This document shows positions 51,410 to 61,033 of a stretch of DNA of 64,000 bases, in pieces. This DNA comes from Janthinobacterium lividum. GTDB lineage: Bacteria > Pseudomonadota > Gammaproteobacteria > Burkholderiales > Burkholderiaceae_D. Position 1 is the first letter of the stretch. Every line of letters begins with the position of its first letter. The DNA is taken from assembly GCF_023509035.1 (NCBI RefSeq), contig NZ_CP075583.1, positions 3,720,001-3,784,000 on the forward strand, read 5' to 3'. Below the pieces are notes generated by a model, which saw only the letters and a list, made by a program, of their open reading frames with translations, did not search any database and was not told where the DNA came from. The position numbers were made by a program, and so were the translations under genes.

Positions 51410-51796
51410 TTAAGCGGAAAGCGGCCGCGGGGGCCGGCGCGGGCCGTCGGGAATGAATCCCGTCAGCAAGGTGGCCGTTGCGATGGTGACTTGTTGCGCG
51501 CCGGTGCAGGCCGCGGCAGGAAGGGCGAGGCAGGGCGGCATCAGTGCGCCCAGGCAAAAGCTGGAGCAGGCGCCGCACGCGGGGTGCTTGGCAGGGGTCT
51601 TGTTTTCTTCTGGCGTGCCGGTGCTGTGGGGGACTGCGGATGACTGCGCCGCGTGATGCTGGCAGTCTGCTGTCATCATGGCGGCAGGCAAGGCAGCGAG
51701 TGGCGAACACAGCCGCGTGGCGCCTGCTGCGGCCGCTTGCACCGGCACCGCCGTGATCAGCAGCAGTATCAGCCATGTTTTGAAGAGTCTTAGCAT
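51410..51796 (-). CDS. Small exported Cys/His-rich unknown protein (DUF2946-like)
   Basis: A 128-residue protein with a hydrophobic N-terminus (LFKTWLILLLITAVPVQA). Cys and His pairs (DCQHHAAQ, HPACGACSSFCLG, LPPAAAC-like) and a second hydrophobic segment resemble the DUF2946 group, often found beside copper-related genes. It is upstream of the DUF411 gene by 57 bases on the same strand. The start ATG 51796 is chosen for the signal-type sequence. Confidence 0.6.
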   Translation of the reverse strand: MLRLFKTWLILLLITAVPVQAAAAGATRLCSPLAALPAAMMTADCQHHAAQSSAVPHSTGTPEENKTPAKHPACGACSSFCLGALMPPCLALPAAACTGAQQVTIATATLLTGFIPDGPRRPPRPLSA

Positions 51797-51844
51797 CGCT
51801 GGAAAGTATAGCATAGGGGCACTGTCGCCAGGAGCAGGCGCCCG

Positions 51845-53187
51845 CTAGCGCGAGGCGGCGGCAAGCATTTTCGACGCGTACATGGCCCGGTCCGCATGAC
51901 GCAGCAGCAGTTGCATGGTATCGCCGTCTTCCGGATAGTGGGCCGCGCCGATGCTGACGGCGATTTGCAACTGTTGACCGTTGCCCAGGTGCAGCGGCAC
52001 GGCCAGGGCCGCGTGGATCTTTGCTCGATCAGGCCGACGTCCGTCGGCGTGGCATTGCTTTCCAGAAGCACGACGAATTCATCGCCACCCATCCTGGCCA
52101 GGGTGTCGGTTTCTCGCATGCAATCGCGAAGGCGGCTCGCCACTGTTTGCAGCAGCAGGTCGCCGCAGGCATGGCCGTGCTCGTCGTTCACCCGCTTGAA
52201 GTTGTCGAGGTCCAGGAACAGCAGCGACAGCCGGCCTTCCTGGCGGTGCGCGCGCGCGAACGCCGTGTGCAGGCGGTCGAGGAACAGGCGGCGGTTCGGC
52301 AGGCGGGTCAGCTCATCGTGCATGGCCATGAACTGCATTTGCGTCTGCAACTGCCGGCGCTCGATGGCGGTGGCAAATTGCTTGGCGACAAACTGCAGCA
52401 AATCCTGGTCTTGCTCCGACCCGATGACGGCGTCCTGGCCGCCTTGCAAGGCCAGTGCGCCGATGCTGCCCATGGAGGAATACAGCGGCACGGCAAGCCA
52501 GCTCGAGGACAGCGCGCAGGCCGCCGTTTGCAGCGCCGCCGGCAGGCCGGCCAGTTGCCCCGCCTGCAGCAGCAGGGCGCGGCCGCTGCGCAGGACTTCG
52601 TCGCACAGCAGGCTGCCCAGGGACGACGTTGGCTGGGGTGCGCTGTCGTCGGCATGGCTGGTTATGGGAGGCTGTGCGCCGTGTTCGTCATGCAGCAGCA
52701 AGGTCAGGCTGCGCGTCGGCAAGTGTTCGCCGATGATGTGCTGGATGCGGTGCAGCAAGGCGGGCAAGTCCTGCGTCGCCTGCATGGCTTCGGAAATGGC
52801 GTACAGCGCGGCCTGCTTTGCCTGCGCCTGTTTCAGCAAGGTGATGTCGCGCGCCACCGCCACGCGCAGCTGGTCGGCGGCGGACCAGCGGGCGGACCAC
52901 ATGATGTGCGCCAGGCTGCCATCCTTGCGCACGTAGCGGTTTTCAAAGTGCGTCTGCGCATGGCCATCCATGATGGCTTGCGCGGCGGCCAGGGTGCGCA
53001 CACGGTCGGCGGGAGCGACCAGGTCGAGCATGAGCTTGCCGATCATTTCCTGCTGTGTGTAGCCGAAGATGCGTTCGCAGGCCGCGCTGACGAAGACAAA
53101 GCGCCCCTCCACATCGACCATGCACACGGCATCGAGCAACAAGTCGGTAAAGCTGGCCAGCGGGGCGCGCAGAATCTTGTGTTCCAT
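51845..53187 (-). CDS. PAS-GAF-GGDEF diguanylate cyclase, one frameshift
   Basis: PAS domain (about residues 12-125, DAVCMVDVEGRFVFVSAACERIFGY), a GAF-like domain (about 140-285) and a GGDEF domain (about 295-445) with the intact active site MGGDEF. Near the end, one missing T in the plus-strand three-T run at 52020-52022 shifts the frame; corrected, the protein ends with LGNGQQLQIAVSIGAAHYPEDGDT...LLRHADRAMYASK and stops at 51845, as typical for GGDEF. No inner-membrane helix is seen, so it is soluble. Confidence 0.86.
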
Positions 53188-53443
53188 AGAGGCATTTTAA
53201 TGGACATTCCCGGCCGCGATTCAACTTGTTGACGCAGGCGAGGCCGGCGGCATGAAAATGTTTCATTTCCCCGACGCTCATGCTTTGCTGTTTCTTGCCG
53301 TTAATGCAGTATTGCCATGCAGTACTTGCCACCACGCCAGATAACGTGACGCAAGGTTTGCCTGGTGCCAGGCAATTGTGAAAAACCTAACCATATCGAT
53401 ATTTTATGATGTCCCTACTCGCCACTTGCAAGGTTACAGCGCC

Positions 53444-55069
53444 ATGACCTCCATTTCTCCACTTTCAAGCTGGAACAGCGCCCCGTCACGGGCCACCGCC
53501 GCCACGTCAAACCGCACGGAGGCGCCGTCACCGTCGCCCGCATCCACGCCGTCTTCCATCGTTGCTCTCAGTCCGGAGAGCGTGAACGAAAGCAAGCCGG
53601 CGACAGCGTTCGTAAAACCGCCGATGGTGTGGGAAAGCGCGACGCGCGACAAGGTGAGCGAGGCGATGACGAAGAATTTTTCTTCGTATGCGTTTGGCGG
53701 CCGCTTCAGCGGCCTGGGCGCGGCCATGCTGGGACAAGTGAAGCTGGGAAACTACAATTTCTCGCAGGCGATGCGGCAACCGCCGCCGAGCACCACGCCG
53801 AACATCTATGCAGCGTCCGGCATCGCGCCCGGTAGCCTGCATGGCAATGGCGAAGACAGGGTTTCCCTCAGCATCACCACCAAGAGCGGCGTGGAAGTCA
53901 AGCTGTCGCTCGACAGCCAGGGCGACGGTCTGGCCGTGAACATGACGACCAGCGGCGACCTCAGCGACGCTGAAGCAAGCGCCCTCGGCGAGCTGGCGAA
54001 AGGTTTCCAGGAAGCCATCGACGGCATGGGGCAAAGTACGCCGAAAATCAAGCTCGAAGGCTTGATGCAGTTCGACCAGCAAGTGCTGGAGTCGGTGAAG
54101 CTGCATGCGGAAGTCAAGGTGCGTGGTGAGCCGGAAAGTATTCAAACCCTGGATTTCCAGGCCGATGGCGCGCAGCGCAAGGTCAGCTTCAGCGGCGAGG
54201 CCGGCAGCCTGGACCTGAAGGTCGACGCCAGCCAACTCAATACCTTGGGCAGCAAGGAGCGGCAAGCCAAGGCGCTAGGCAGTTATATGAAGCAATTCGA
54301 CCAAGCGGCGTCGCGCGGCCATGGCGATGCGGGCCTGGTGGCCATGCTCAAGGATAGCTTTACTGCCTTGCACAGCAATGCCGCCGCGCCGCAAGTGGCC
54401 ACGGACAATCCCGAGACAGGCAAGTGGCGCCTGGTGGCCGAAGACAAGTCCATTCTGACGGGACTGGCCGATTTCAGCGCCTCCGTGTCGCAAACCGTGA
54501 AATTCAGCAATCCCATGCGCAGTACGGAAAGGGATGGCTTCAATTACGAAGTGTCGCAAAAGACGGAGCAGGCCGGCGCCAGCCAGGACTCGCGTTCAAT
54601 CAGGCAGCAGCAGCAATCGAAGCTGAGCGCCAGCTTCCATGAGACGCTGGTCCCCGGCGTGCCGCTGCGTCTGCTGGACAATACGGAATCGCAGAACTAC
54701 ACCTATCACCAGATCGAGGATACGGCCAGCAGCGATGCGCAGGTGGCTTATAAGGATGGCAAGATGGTGAAGGCGAGCTTGCGGCAGGAGGGCAACCAGT
54801 CCGAGCACGTCATGAAGTATTTCCTGGGCAAGCTGGAATCGGACAAGACTACGCCGGGCAATTATTCCGTGCTGCGCGACTTGCTGCCCGTGCTGGGCCC
54901 CTACAAGACGGGCGAGAAGGACATGACGCCCGAGGCGCGCCTGGAACAGCGCAAGCAGGCGTTGCTGACCTTGAACGATGACGTGCTGCTGCAGTCGTAT
55001 GCGGGCCAGACCATCAGCCTGTGGCAAGCCGATGTGCTGCCGGAGCAGGACAAGGCCGTCGCCGTTTAG
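53444..55069 (+). CDS. Unknown 541-residue protein
   Basis: I do not recognise this protein. The first 70 residues are rich in Ser, Pro, Thr and Ala and look disordered. The rest alternates charged helical and beta segments (VSLSITTKSGVEVKLSLDSQGDGLAVNM, LKLHAEVKVRGEPESIQTLDFQADG), without Cys, signal peptide or membrane helix. ATG 53444 is preferred over an in-frame ATG 53378 because protein-like sequence begins there. Low Cys and the long repetitive beta segments would suit a surface or flagellum-related protein, but that is weak. A strong terminator follows. Confidence 0.7.
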   Translation: MTSISPLSSWNSAPSRATAATSNRTEAPSPSPASTPSSIVALSPESVNESKPATAFVKPPMVWESATRDKVSEAMTKNFSSYAFGGRFSGLGAAMLGQVKLGNYNFSQAMRQPPPSTTPNIYAASGIAPGSLHGNGEDRVSLSITTKSGVEVKLSLDSQGDGLAVNMTTSGDLSDAEASALGELAKGFQEAIDGMGQSTPKIKLEGLMQFDQQVLESVKLHAEVKVRGEPESIQTLDFQADGAQRKVSFSGEAGSLDLKVDASQLNTLGSKERQAKALGSYMKQFDQAASRGHGDAGLVAMLKDSFTALHSNAAAPQVATDNPETGKWRLVAEDKSILTGLADFSASVSQTVKFSNPMRSTERDGFNYEVSQKTEQAGASQDSRSIRQQQQSKLSASFHETLVPGVPLRLLDNTESQNYTYHQIEDTASSDAQVAYKDGKMVKASLRQEGNQSEHVMKYFLGKLESDKTTPGNYSVLRDLLPVLGPYKTGEKDMTPEARLEQRKQALLTLNDDVLLQSYAGQTISLWQADVLPEQDKAVAV

Positions 55070-55089
55070 CGATAGAGCGCGCCCAATGC

Positions 55090-55126
55090 AAAAAGCCCGT
55101 CTTCCTGCGAAGACGGGCTTTTTGTT
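55090..55126. terminator. Bidirectional terminator
   Basis: AAAAAGCCCGTCTT-CCTGCG-AAGACGGGCTTTTT gives A- and T-runs on both sides, between the convergent unknown gene and the permease. Confidence 0.92.
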
Positions 55127-55144
55127 TAATGCGGCGCAAACACC

Positions 55145-56509
55145 TTACGCTTTGGCCTTGCTTTGCTTGATCCAGTAACCGATGCCTAGCGCGGCGAGCC
55201 ACACGGGAATCAGGTAGACGGAGATGCGCAGGCCTGGCGTCAGATACATGATCACCAGGATGCCGGCCAGGAAGGCCAGGCACAGGTAGTTGGTAAACGG
55301 GTAGCCCAGGCTCTGGAACAAGGTCGTCTTGCCTTCGATTTTTTTCTGCGCGCGGAAGCGCAAATGGATCCAGCTGATCATGGCCCAGTTGATGATCAGC
55401 GCCGACACCACGAGTCCCATCAGCACTTCGAACGCTTCGCCCGGCATGAAGTAATTGACCACCACGCAGGCGCCCGTGGCCAGGGCAGATACGCCCAAGG
55501 CCACCAGCGGCACGCCGCGGCGGTTCAGGTGCAGCAGCGCGCGCGGCGCATTGCCTTGCTTGGCCAGGCCGAACAGCATGCGCGTGTTGCAGTACACGCC
55601 GCTGTTGTAGACGGAGAGGGCGGCCGTCAGCACCACCACGTTCAGGGCCGTGGCCACCAGGTTGCTGTCGAGCGCATGGAAGATCAGCACGAAGGGGCTG
55701 CCGCCGGTGACGACGTTTTGCCACGGGTACAGCGACAGCAAAATGCCGAGCGCGCCGATGTAGAAAATCAGGATGCGGTAGATGGCCTGGTTGGTGGCGC
55801 GTGGAATCGTCGTGCTCGGGTCGTCCGCCTCGGCCGCCGTGATGCCGACCAGTTCCAGGCCGCCGAACGAGAACATGATGACGGCCATGGCCATCACCAG
55901 GCCTTGCCAGCCATTCGGGAAGAAGCCGCCGTGCTGCCACAGGTTGGCCACCGACGCTTGCGGGCCCGCGTCGCCGGAGGCGAGCAGCCAGGCGCCGAAG
56001 ACGATCATGCCGATGATGGCGACCACCTTGATGAGGGCGAACCAGAACTCCATCTCGCCAAAGGCCTTCACATTGAGCAGGCTGATGGCGTTGATGACGC
56101 AAAAGAAGATGAGCGCCGAAACCCAGGTCGGTACGCCCGGCCACCAGTACTGCACGTAGATGCCGACGGCCGTCAGTTCGGCCATGCTGACGAGCACATA
56201 CAGTACCCAGTAATTCCAGCCCGACAGGAAGCCGGGCAGGTGGCCGCAGTATTTGTCGGCAAAGTAGCTGAAGGAGCCAGCGACGGGTTCGTCGACCACC
56301 ATCTCGCCCAGCTGGCGCATGATCAGGAAGGCGATGACGCCGGCGATGCCATAACCCAGCAGCACTGAAGGACCGGCCATCTTGATAGTTTGCGCGATGC
56401 CCAGAAACAGGCCGGTGCCGATGGCGCCGCCCAGGGCGATGAGCTGGATGTGGCGGCTTTTCAGGCCGCGCTTGAGCTCTTGTGGTTCGGTATTCCCGAC
56501 TGCCGTCAT
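55145..56509 (-). CDS. aroP: Amino-acid permease, AroP-like (APC superfamily)
   Basis: A 454-residue inner-membrane permease with about 12 transmembrane helices. ELKRGLKSRHIQLIALGGAIGTGLFLG at the start, RQLGEMVVDEPVAGSFSYFADKY, SGWNYWVLYVLVSMAELTAVG, and MFSFGGLELVGITAAEADDP follow the enterobacterial AroP/PheP sequences almost word for word, so it probably imports aromatic amino acids by proton symport. The YddG-type exporter elsewhere in the window handles the same kind of substrate. Specificity of close relatives (ProY, GabP) cannot be excluded. Confidence 0.88.
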   Translation of the reverse strand: MTAVGNTEPQELKRGLKSRHIQLIALGGAIGTGLFLGIAQTIKMAGPSVLLGYGIAGVIAFLIMRQLGEMVVDEPVAGSFSYFADKYCGHLPGFLSGWNYWVLYVLVSMAELTAVGIYVQYWWPGVPTWVSALIFFCVINAISLLNVKAFGEMEFWFALIKVVAIIGMIVFGAWLLASGDAGPQASVANLWQHGGFFPNGWQGLVMAMAVIMFSFGGLELVGITAAEADDPSTTIPRATNQAIYRILIFYIGALGILLSLYPWQNVVTGGSPFVLIFHALDSNLVATALNVVVLTAALSVYNSGVYCNTRMLFGLAKQGNAPRALLHLNRRGVPLVALGVSALATGACVVVNYFMPGEAFEVLMGLVVSALIINWAMISWIHLRFRAQKKIEGKTTLFQSLGYPFTNYLCLAFLAGILVIMYLTPGLRISVYLIPVWLAALGIGYWIKQSKAKA

Positions 56510-56647
56510 ATGTTTTATCCTGTTTTTACGGGGCTGAGGTCGCTGATTCTAAAGCATGAACGGGCAAATCAGGAGTGAAATGCATGTTGCACTGCGGAGG
56601 CGCAAGAAAAGCCCTGCATCTTCGCTGATCGGCGCGCAAACGGCTGC

Positions 56648-57103
56648 CTAGGCGTTCCCGTCCTGCACGTCGGCGGCGACGATGGCCGGTTCGTACGCCG
56701 CCAAAAACTCGGGTGGCAGGCGGCGCGCGCGGCCGCTGCTCAATTCGATGCAGATCAGGTCCCAGCGTCCGCGCACGACGGTGGCGCCGTCGCTGTCGCG
56801 GATCAGCTGGAAGCGCCGTTCCATGCTGGAGCGGCCATCGCTGGCGCACAGCCAGGTGGCCAGGGTCAGCGCTTCGCCGGCCCGTGTCGGCAGCAGGTAG
56901 TCGTATTTGCCGCGGCGTATCGCCATGGCCCGGTCCAGGCGCCGGTAATCGTCCAGGTCCAGCCCCAGGGTGGCCGAGTGGTGCCAGGCGATATGCTCGC
57001 ACCAGCGCACGTAGACGGCGTTGTTGGTGTGCTGCAGGCCGTCGATGTCGGCCGCTTCGGGCGTGACGGGCAGGGTGTGGGCGTGCGGGTAATCCCAGTT
57101 CAA
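56648..57103 (-). CDS. Acyl-CoA thioesterase, 4HBT/YbgC type
   Basis: A 151-residue hot-dog-fold protein. DIDGLQHTNNAVYVRWCEHIAWHH carries the Asp/His-Asn region of the YbgC/4-hydroxybenzoyl-CoA thioesterase family, followed by the beta-sheet part (LPTRAGEALTLATWL, RRFQLIRDSDGATVVRG). TTG at 57103 is chosen as start because AAAGGA lies seven bases before it; the upstream open part has no family similarity. It is divergent from the GntR-type regulator. Confidence 0.78.
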   Translation of the reverse strand: MNWDYPHAHTLPVTPEAADIDGLQHTNNAVYVRWCEHIAWHHSATLGLDLDDYRRLDRAMAIRRGKYDYLLPTRAGEALTLATWLCASDGRSSMERRFQLIRDSDGATVVRGRWDLICIELSSGRARRLPPEFLAAYEPAIVAADVQDGNA

Positions 57104-57201
57104 GAGCGATCCTTTCGATACGGTGGCGGCTGATTGTACGGTCTTGCGGTGCTTCCTGTCTGCGGCGCACGGATGGAAAAACACCGTTTTTCACATTGAT
57201 G

Positions 57202-57215
57202 TATGATGCATCATA
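57202..57215. promoter_or_regulatory. Perfect 14-base palindrome, likely GntR operator
   Basis: TATGATGCATCATA lies 24 bases before the GntR-type start, in the A+T-rich gap to the thioesterase gene, where a FadR/FCD-type dimer would be expected to repress its own transcription. Confidence 0.6.
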
Positions 57216-57239
57216 ATTTTTCAAAGATCAAAAACACGC

Positions 57240-57980
57240 ATGAACCATCAATTGGACAGTCTGGTGCATGTCAATCTGGGCAAGTCCGTGTACGCCATGC
57301 TGCGCGAAGCGCTGGCGGCCGGGCGCTTCCAGCCGAATGACCGGCTGCGCATCCGCGAGCTGGCGCTGCAGCTGGGCACCAGCGTCACGCCCGTGCGCGA
57401 CGCCATGCTGCAGCTGGTGCAGGAAGAGGCGCTGGTGTTGCGTTCGCCGCGCGACTTCCGCGTGCCCGTGCTGAGCGTGGCGCGCTACCTGGAAATCCGC
57501 GCGCTGCGCCTGGAACTGGAAGGCCTGGGCGCGTTTGAAGCGGCGCAGCGCATCGACGACGCCACCCTGGCCGACCTGGAACGCCTGCTGCAGGCGAATG
57601 AAGAGGCCATCGCGCGGCACGACTTGCCTACGGCCCTGCAATGCAACCAGGCCTTTCATCTGGGCCTGGCGCAGGCGGCCAGCATGCCGACGTTAAAACG
57701 CTTCGTCGATCATCTGTGGATGCAGACGGCGCCCCTGATCGCCGCCGGCTATGCCAGCTTTTCGCCCGACATGCGGGTGGGTCACCACCACGCCATCATC
57801 AGCGCGCTGCGCCAGCGCGACAGCGCGGCCGCGCGGCGCGCCATCGAACAGGACATCCTCGACGGCGGTACGCAGATGCTGGCCTATGTCATGCGCCAGG
57901 AGCGCATCCACGCCGGCGCAACGGAACAAGGAAAAGAAAAGGACGAGGAAGAACATGACGAACATCAAGCACAAGATTGA
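57240..57980 (+). CDS. GntR-family regulator with FCD domain
   Basis: A 246-residue regulator. The winged helix (residues 10-75) reads VYAMLREALAAGRFQPNDRLRIRELALQLGTSVTPVRDAMLQL, and the FCD domain (about 85-215) has the metal-binding His and Asp pattern (EIRALRLELEGLGAFEAA, NQAFHLGLAQAA, VGHHHAIISALRQRD). The C-terminal tail is acidic (EKDEEEHDEH). It overlaps the SDR start by 26 bases, so it regulates its own operon with the SDR and racemase genes. Confidence 0.9.
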   Translation: MNHQLDSLVHVNLGKSVYAMLREALAAGRFQPNDRLRIRELALQLGTSVTPVRDAMLQLVQEEALVLRSPRDFRVPVLSVARYLEIRALRLELEGLGAFEAAQRIDDATLADLERLLQANEEAIARHDLPTALQCNQAFHLGLAQAASMPTLKRFVDHLWMQTAPLIAAGYASFSPDMRVGHHHAIISALRQRDSAAARRAIEQDILDGGTQMLAYVMRQERIHAGATEQGKEKDEEEHDEHQAQD

Positions 57981-58710
57981 ACAGAAAACGGCCATCGTCA
58001 CGGGCGCCAGCCGCGGCATCGGCCACGCCGTCGCGGAACGCTTCCGTAGCCTGGGCTGGCGCGTCATCACCGTCTCGCGCAGCCCGATTCCCGGCGGCTG
58101 CCCGCGCAGCCAGGAGCACAACACGCATGTGTGCATGGATTTGTCGGACCTGAGCCAGATCGGGCAGATGGTCGAGACGCTACGCCCCATGCTGGGCGAC
58201 TCGAAACTGCACGCCTTGGTCAACAATGCGGGCGTGTCGCCGAAGGGGCCGGGCGGCTCGCGCGTCAATTCGCTCACTACCGACATGCAGACATGGCAGG
58301 AAATGTACAACACGAATTTCTTTGCGCCGCTGGCGCTCACGCGCGGCTTTGCGCAGGAATTGTCGAACGCGCATGGCGCCGTCGTGAACCTGTGCTCGAT
58401 CGCCGGCTACCGCGTGCACCCGTTTGCCGGCTCGGCCTACGCCAGTTCGAAGGCGGCGCTGGCGTCGCTGACGCGTGAGATGGCCAACGACATGGCGCCG
58501 CTGAACGTGCGCGTCAACGCGATTGCACCGGGCGAGATCGACACGGCCATCCTGTCGCCCGGCACTTCGCACATCGTCGACACGCAAATCCCCCTGCGCC
58601 GCCTGGGCACGACGGCCGAAGTGGCCGACCTGGTGGAGTTCTTGTGCAGCGAGCGCGCCTCGTACATCACGGGTGCGGAAATTCCCATCGACGGCGGCCA
58701 GCGCATTTAA
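57955..58710 (+). CDS. Short-chain dehydrogenase/reductase
   Basis: A 251-residue SDR. Nucleotide-binding TGASRGIG near residue 18, NNAGVSP near 90, catalytic Ser in LCSIAGY near 145 and YxxxK in AYASSKAAL near 160-164, and a C-terminal ITGAEIPIDGGQ. It is therefore a complete, probably NAD(P)-dependent, oxidoreductase. ATG 57955 follows GAGGAAG. It is followed by the racemase-type gene after eight bases. Confidence 0.9.
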   Translation: MTNIKHKIEQKTAIVTGASRGIGHAVAERFRSLGWRVITVSRSPIPGGCPRSQEHNTHVCMDLSDLSQIGQMVETLRPMLGDSKLHALVNNAGVSPKGPGGSRVNSLTTDMQTWQEMYNTNFFAPLALTRGFAQELSNAHGAVVNLCSIAGYRVHPFAGSAYASSKAALASLTREMANDMAPLNVRVNAIAPGEIDTAILSPGTSHIVDTQIPLRRLGTTAEVADLVEFLCSERASYITGAEIPIDGGQRI

Positions 58711-58718
58711 GGAAAATC

Positions 58719-59411
58719 ATGACCCAACATATCGGCATCGTCGGCTGCTCGGCCGAAGGCGCGGCCCTGTGCTACCGCACGATTTGCGAAGAGGGCGCGC
58801 ATGCGCTGGGAGCGTATGAGCACCCGGAAGTATCCATGCATACGCCGCCGCTGGCGCGCTATGTGGCATGCCTGAATGCGGGCGACCTGTCTGGTGTGGC
58901 CGAGCTGATGCTGGCGTCGGCGCGCAAGCTGGCCGCGGCCGGCGCCGAGTTCCTGATCTGCCCCGACAACACCATCCACCAGGCATTCGAGCTGATGGCG
59001 CCCCGTTCGCCGTTGCCATGGCTGCATATCGCGGACGTGGTGGCCGCCGAAGCGGCGGCGCGTGGTTATCAGCGCGTGGGCCTGACGGGCACGCGCTGGC
59101 TGGTCGACAGCGCCGTGTATCCGGACAGGCTGGCCGCGCGCCGCATCGCTTGCGTGCGGCCCGGCGAGGATGAACGCAGCGAGATCAACCGCATCATCAT
59201 GGAAGAACTGGTGCCGGGCGTGGTCAACCCGGACAGCGTGGCCCGCTTCCAGGCCATCATCGCCGGCTTGCGCGAGCAGGGCTGCGACGCCGTCATCCTC
59301 GGCTGCACGGAAATCCCGCTGATCATCAGCGATGCCAATTCGCCGCTGCCGACGCTCGATTCCACGCGCTTGCTGGCGCGCGCCGCCTTGCGCAGGGCGC
59401 TGGCCGCCTGA
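58719..59411 (+). CDS. Aspartate/glutamate racemase-family protein
   Basis: A 230-residue protein of the Asp/Glu racemase superfamily. The two catalytic Cys positions are present, in FLICPDNTIHQ near residue 83 and VILGCTEIPL near 194. ATG 58719 follows AAGGA. It is the last gene of the GntR/SDR operon. An amino-acid or hydantoin racemase with a dehydrogenase suggests use of an unusual (D- or hydroxy-) amino acid, but the substrate is unknown. Confidence 0.85.
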   Translation: MTQHIGIVGCSAEGAALCYRTICEEGAHALGAYEHPEVSMHTPPLARYVACLNAGDLSGVAELMLASARKLAAAGAEFLICPDNTIHQAFELMAPRSPLPWLHIADVVAAEAAARGYQRVGLTGTRWLVDSAVYPDRLAARRIACVRPGEDERSEINRIIMEELVPGVVNPDSVARFQAIIAGLREQGCDAVILGCTEIPLIISDANSPLPTLDSTRLLARAALRRALAA

Positions 59412-59882
59412 CTATTTATCCAGCTGCGCCTGCAGCGCGGCCACCACCAGCGCGTGGTCGTCGGCTTGCGCCAGGCCGGAAACGGTCACCGTGCCGACCA
59501 GTCCCACGCCGCGTATCAGCAGGGGGAAAGCGCCGCCGTGGCCCGCAAACTCGATGTCATCGAGGTATTTCACGTCTTCGAAGGTGCTGCCGCGGCTTTT
59601 ATACGAGATGCCCATGTAGTAGGAGCTGCGGCAAAAGCGCTGCACCGTATTGTTCTTGCGGCGTATCCAGTCCGCCTGGTCCGCCGTGGCGCCCGTCATG
59701 GCGTGGTGGAACAGGATTTGACCGTTGCGCGTGATGTTGACGGTGACGGCCTTGCCCCGCTTGCGCACTTCTTCGACGATCCACAGGCCCACGGCCAGCG
59801 CGGCGTCGTTGTCGAAGCGTTCGAATTGCAGGGATTCTTCCTGTTGCGCCAGGGTTTGCAGCAAATCGGCGTAGTGATCCAT
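59412..59882 (-). CDS. UPF0303 (heme-degrading-domain-like) protein
   Basis: A 156-residue GlcG/HbpS-fold protein. ALAVGLWIVEEVRKRGKAVTVNITRNGQILFHHAMTGATADQADWIRRKNNTVQRF is the UPF0303 signature. Members are of unknown function, related to haem-binding GlcG. Its stop directly abuts the convergent racemase gene, without a terminator between. Confidence 0.87.
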   Translation of the reverse strand: MDHYADLLQTLAQQEESLQFERFDNDAALAVGLWIVEEVRKRGKAVTVNITRNGQILFHHAMTGATADQADWIRRKNNTVQRFCRSSYYMGISYKSRGSTFEDVKYLDDIEFAGHGGAFPLLIRGVGLVGTVTVSGLAQADDHALVVAALQAQLDK

Positions 59883-59976
59883 CGTGGAGGCGGGTGGTAG
59901 TGGCTGGAAACGCTACTGTAGCGCACCATGGGCCAGTCGCGCGCGCTTTTTCCATGCCGGGCCTACAATAGGCGGC

Positions 59977-60639
59977 ATGAACCTGTCCCTGTTTGCCGAT
60001 GAAGACTACGCCGCGGCCGGCCCGGCGCCGCTGGTACCCGGCTCGTCCGCGTCGGTCCTGTTGCGCGGTTTTGCGCTGCCGTATCTGGACGAGGTGCTGC
60101 CGGCGCTGGAGGCCATCATGCTGGCGGCGCCCCTGCGCCATATGGCCACGCCGGGCGGCTTGCGCATGTCGGTTGCCATGAGCAATTGCGGCGCCCTGGG
60201 TTGGATCACGGATGGACGCGGCTACCGCTACGCGCGCCACGATCCGGCCAGCGGCCTTCCGTGGCCGCCCATGCCGCCCGTGTTCCTGCGCCTGGCGCAG
60301 GAGGCGGCGCTGGCGGCCGGCTATCCGGGCTTTGCTCCCGACGCCTGCCTGATCAACCGTTATGCGCCCGGTGCGCGCATGGCCCTGCACCAGGACCGTG
60401 ACGAATGCGATTTCAACGCGCCCATCGTCTCCGTCTCGCTGGGGCTGCCTGCCACTTTCCTGTTCGGCGGCGCCGAGCGGGCCGACAAGGCGGCGCGCAT
60501 CGCCTTGCTGCATGGCGACGTGGTGGTGTGGGGCGGCGCCGACCGCCTGCGCTTCCACGGCGTGGCGCCCATGAAGGACGGCGAACACGCGGTACTGGGC
60601 GCGCAGCGCATCAATTTGACGTTTCGCAAGGCCAGCTGA
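59977..60639 (+). CDS. alkB: Alkylated DNA repair dioxygenase AlkB
   Basis: A 220-residue 2OG-Fe(II) dioxygenase that oxidatively removes methyl from 1-methyladenine and 3-methylcytosine. The iron site is His138/Asp140 (LHQDRDE) and His194 (RFHGVAP); QRINLTFR at the end contains the 2-oxoglutarate Arg. NRYAPGARMALHQDRDE and FLFGG..R are typical of bacterial AlkB. ATG 59977 is preferred to an earlier open extension. No ada gene is adjacent. Confidence 0.94.
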   Translation: MNLSLFADEDYAAAGPAPLVPGSSASVLLRGFALPYLDEVLPALEAIMLAAPLRHMATPGGLRMSVAMSNCGALGWITDGRGYRYARHDPASGLPWPPMPPVFLRLAQEAALAAGYPGFAPDACLINRYAPGARMALHQDRDECDFNAPIVSVSLGLPATFLFGGAERADKAARIALLHGDVVVWGGADRLRFHGVAPMKDGEHAVLGAQRINLTFRKAS

Positions 60640-60765
60640 TCTGTCAATATCCCCTGATAATGCCAGATACTGGCCAATGCGATTGTTTTTCATGATAGGC
60701 AATTTGTTTGCATATGGAGCAAGCTTGCTGGAGATTGTTAGTCAACCACCGTGGAGGAGGGCAGC

Positions 60766-60933
60766 ATGCCGGAGAAAATCGCGCAGGAGCCTGGCGAAGG
60801 CAGCCTGGAGGACGAAGTGGAACGTGAACGGCGCGAACATGCGCTGATCGACGAGGAAAAGCTGGGCATGGACGAGCTGGAAGAAGAGCATTTGAAGCGG
60901 GAACGCCAGCCGGGCACGCCGGCAGGGCGCTAG
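60766..60933 (+). CDS. Small acidic/charged unknown protein
   Basis: A 55-residue, very charged protein (EKIAQEPGEGSLEDEVERERREHALIDEEKLG), predicted helical or disordered. A very good GGAGGAGGG site stands before ATG 60766, so it is likely translated. No family recognised. It precedes the beta-lactamase gene by 100 bases. Confidence 0.65.
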   Translation: MPEKIAQEPGEGSLEDEVERERREHALIDEEKLGMDELEEEHLKRERQPGTPAGR

Positions 60934-61033
60934 ATTGCAAGGCGCAGCGTCAAGGCGATCCATCGTCGCTGGCATCGCGCCGCGCTGCCCGGTACAATTT
61001 CGCTTTGTCCTTCTCCCCCAACCCCGGAGGCCC

